From an uncultured Lachnospiraceae bacterium (GTDB lineage Bacteria > Bacillota > Clostridia > Lachnospirales > Lachnospiraceae), in NCBI GenBank assembly GCA_934371505.1, contig CAKRNW010000050.1:1-14711 (forward strand): DNA of 14,711 bases. Direction: 5' to 3'. A model generated the notes under the pieces. That model searched no databases. It was not told the origin of the DNA and saw only the letters and a program-made list of their open reading frames with translations. Positions 14,106-14,711 of the stretch are shown here, piece by piece; the first letter of the stretch is position 1; every line of letters begins with the position of its first letter. Both the position numbers and the translations under genes were made by a program.

Positions 14106-14711
14106 TTATTTTGCCTCGTACATCTCAGCATAATACTTCTGGTAATCACCGCTGGTCACATTTTTCATCCAGTCCTCATGCTCAAAGAACCAGGCGATGG
14201 TCTTCTTGATGCCATCCTTGAACATCGTCTCAGGATACCAGCCGATTTCCGCTTTAATCTTGTCAGGTGCAATGGCATAACGGCGGTCATGTCCCTTGCG
14301 GTCCTCCACATAAGTGATCAGGTCTTTATTGATATGCGCCTTTCTGGGATCACTGTCAGGAAGCATCTCCTGTAAGGTCTCCAGAATGATATTGATAATT
14401 TCAATGTTCTGTTTCTCGTTGTGTCCACCGATATTGTAGGTTTCAAACAGTCTGCCCTGCTCCTGTACCATATCGATTGCTTTCGCATGATCCTCCACAT
14501 ATAACCAGTCGCGGACATTCTTGCCATCGCCGTAGACGGGAAGCTTTTTGCCCTGTAATGCATTGTTGATGATCAAGGGAATCAGTTTCTCCGGGAACTG
14601 GTAAGGGCCGTAGTTATTGGAGCAGTTGGTGATGTTGGCAGGGAACTTGTAGGTATCCATGTATGCCTTTACCAGCATATCCGAGCTTGCTTTACTTGCA
14701 GAATAAGGGCT
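14106..14711 (-). CDS. rfbB: dTDP-glucose 4,6-dehydratase, C-terminal part (5' end beyond window)
   Basis: The open frame continues to the right edge, so only the last 201 residues are present. It begins with SPYSASKASSD, the Tyr-x3-Lys catalytic pair of short-chain dehydrogenase/reductase-type sugar dehydratases. It continues with NCSNNYGPYQFPEKLIPLII, PVYGDGKNVRDWLYVEDHA, YNIGG, and RKGHDRRYAIAPDKI, all characteristic of RmlB. The enzyme converts dTDP-glucose to dTDP-4-keto-6-deoxyglucose using bound NAD. The Met at 14678 is internal, not the start, because the catalytic motif lies before it. Roughly 140-150 residues, including the Rossmann NAD loop, are missing off the edge. rfbA follows after 35 bases. 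Confidence 0.97.
   Translation of the reverse strand, partial: SPYSASKASSDMLVKAYMDTYKFPANITNCSNNYGPYQFPEKLIPLIINNALQGKKLPVYGDGKNVRDWLYVEDHAKAIDMVQEQGRLFETYNIGGHNEKQNIEIINIILETLQEMLPDSDPRKAHINKDLITYVEDRKGHDRRYAIAPDKIKAEIGWYPETMFKDGIKKTIAWFFEHEDWMKNVTSGDYQKYYAEMYEAK

Noticed and set aside
14106..14678. rfbB fragment starting at the Met at 14678
   Set aside because: The frame stays open to the window edge and encodes the catalytic YSASK before this Met, so it is an internal residue of a longer gene.

Overview
The window looks like a chromosomal cell-surface polysaccharide locus from a low-to-mid GC Gram-positive gut Clostridium, most likely a Lachnospiraceae member. The genus cannot be fixed from the sequence. 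The basis is AGGAG-type ribosome binding sites, tandem-GT2 glycosyltransferases, a membrane-anchored GH25 muramidase, and protein style. All eleven genes that can be supported lie on the minus strand, so the operon is read from right (14711) to left (1).

Right end, 11329-14711: dTDP-L-rhamnose precursor genes rfbB (5' part outside the window), rfbA and rfbC. A gene for a membrane-anchored GH25 muramidase sits between rfbA and rfbC and overlaps the end of rfbA. rfbD is not in the window. Middle, 8966-11309: a Wzm/Wzt-type polysaccharide ABC exporter, namely an ABC-2 permease and an ATPase with a long Wzt-like C-terminal domain. Next, 6790-8913: a large protein with a SAM methyltransferase domain followed by what reads as a kinase-like fold and a beta-rich tail. 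This is the layout of the WbdD chain terminators that work with Wzt C-terminal domains in Gram-negative O-antigen systems. Then, 2547-6753: two large tandem-domain GT2 glycosyltransferases.

Left part: a phosphoglucomutase-family gene (439-2160) has its own predicted promoter (TTGAGA-17-TATACT) inside the 3' end of the preceding glycosyltransferase gene. A leader of roughly 370 nt packed with palindromes separates that promoter from the gene. Its stop codon lies in the terminal inverted repeat of a 143-bp MITE-like palindromic element (300-442). A terminator-like hairpin (267-293) follows, and then the start of another GT2 gene that runs off the left edge.

Working model (inference): phosphoglucomutase supplies glucose-1-phosphate, RfbA/B/C turn it into dTDP-rhamnose precursors, the GT2 enzymes assemble a rhamnose-containing glycan on a lipid carrier, the methyltransferase/kinase-like protein caps the chain end, the ABC pair exports the capped chain, and the muramidase may open or remodel peptidoglycan where the glycan is inserted.
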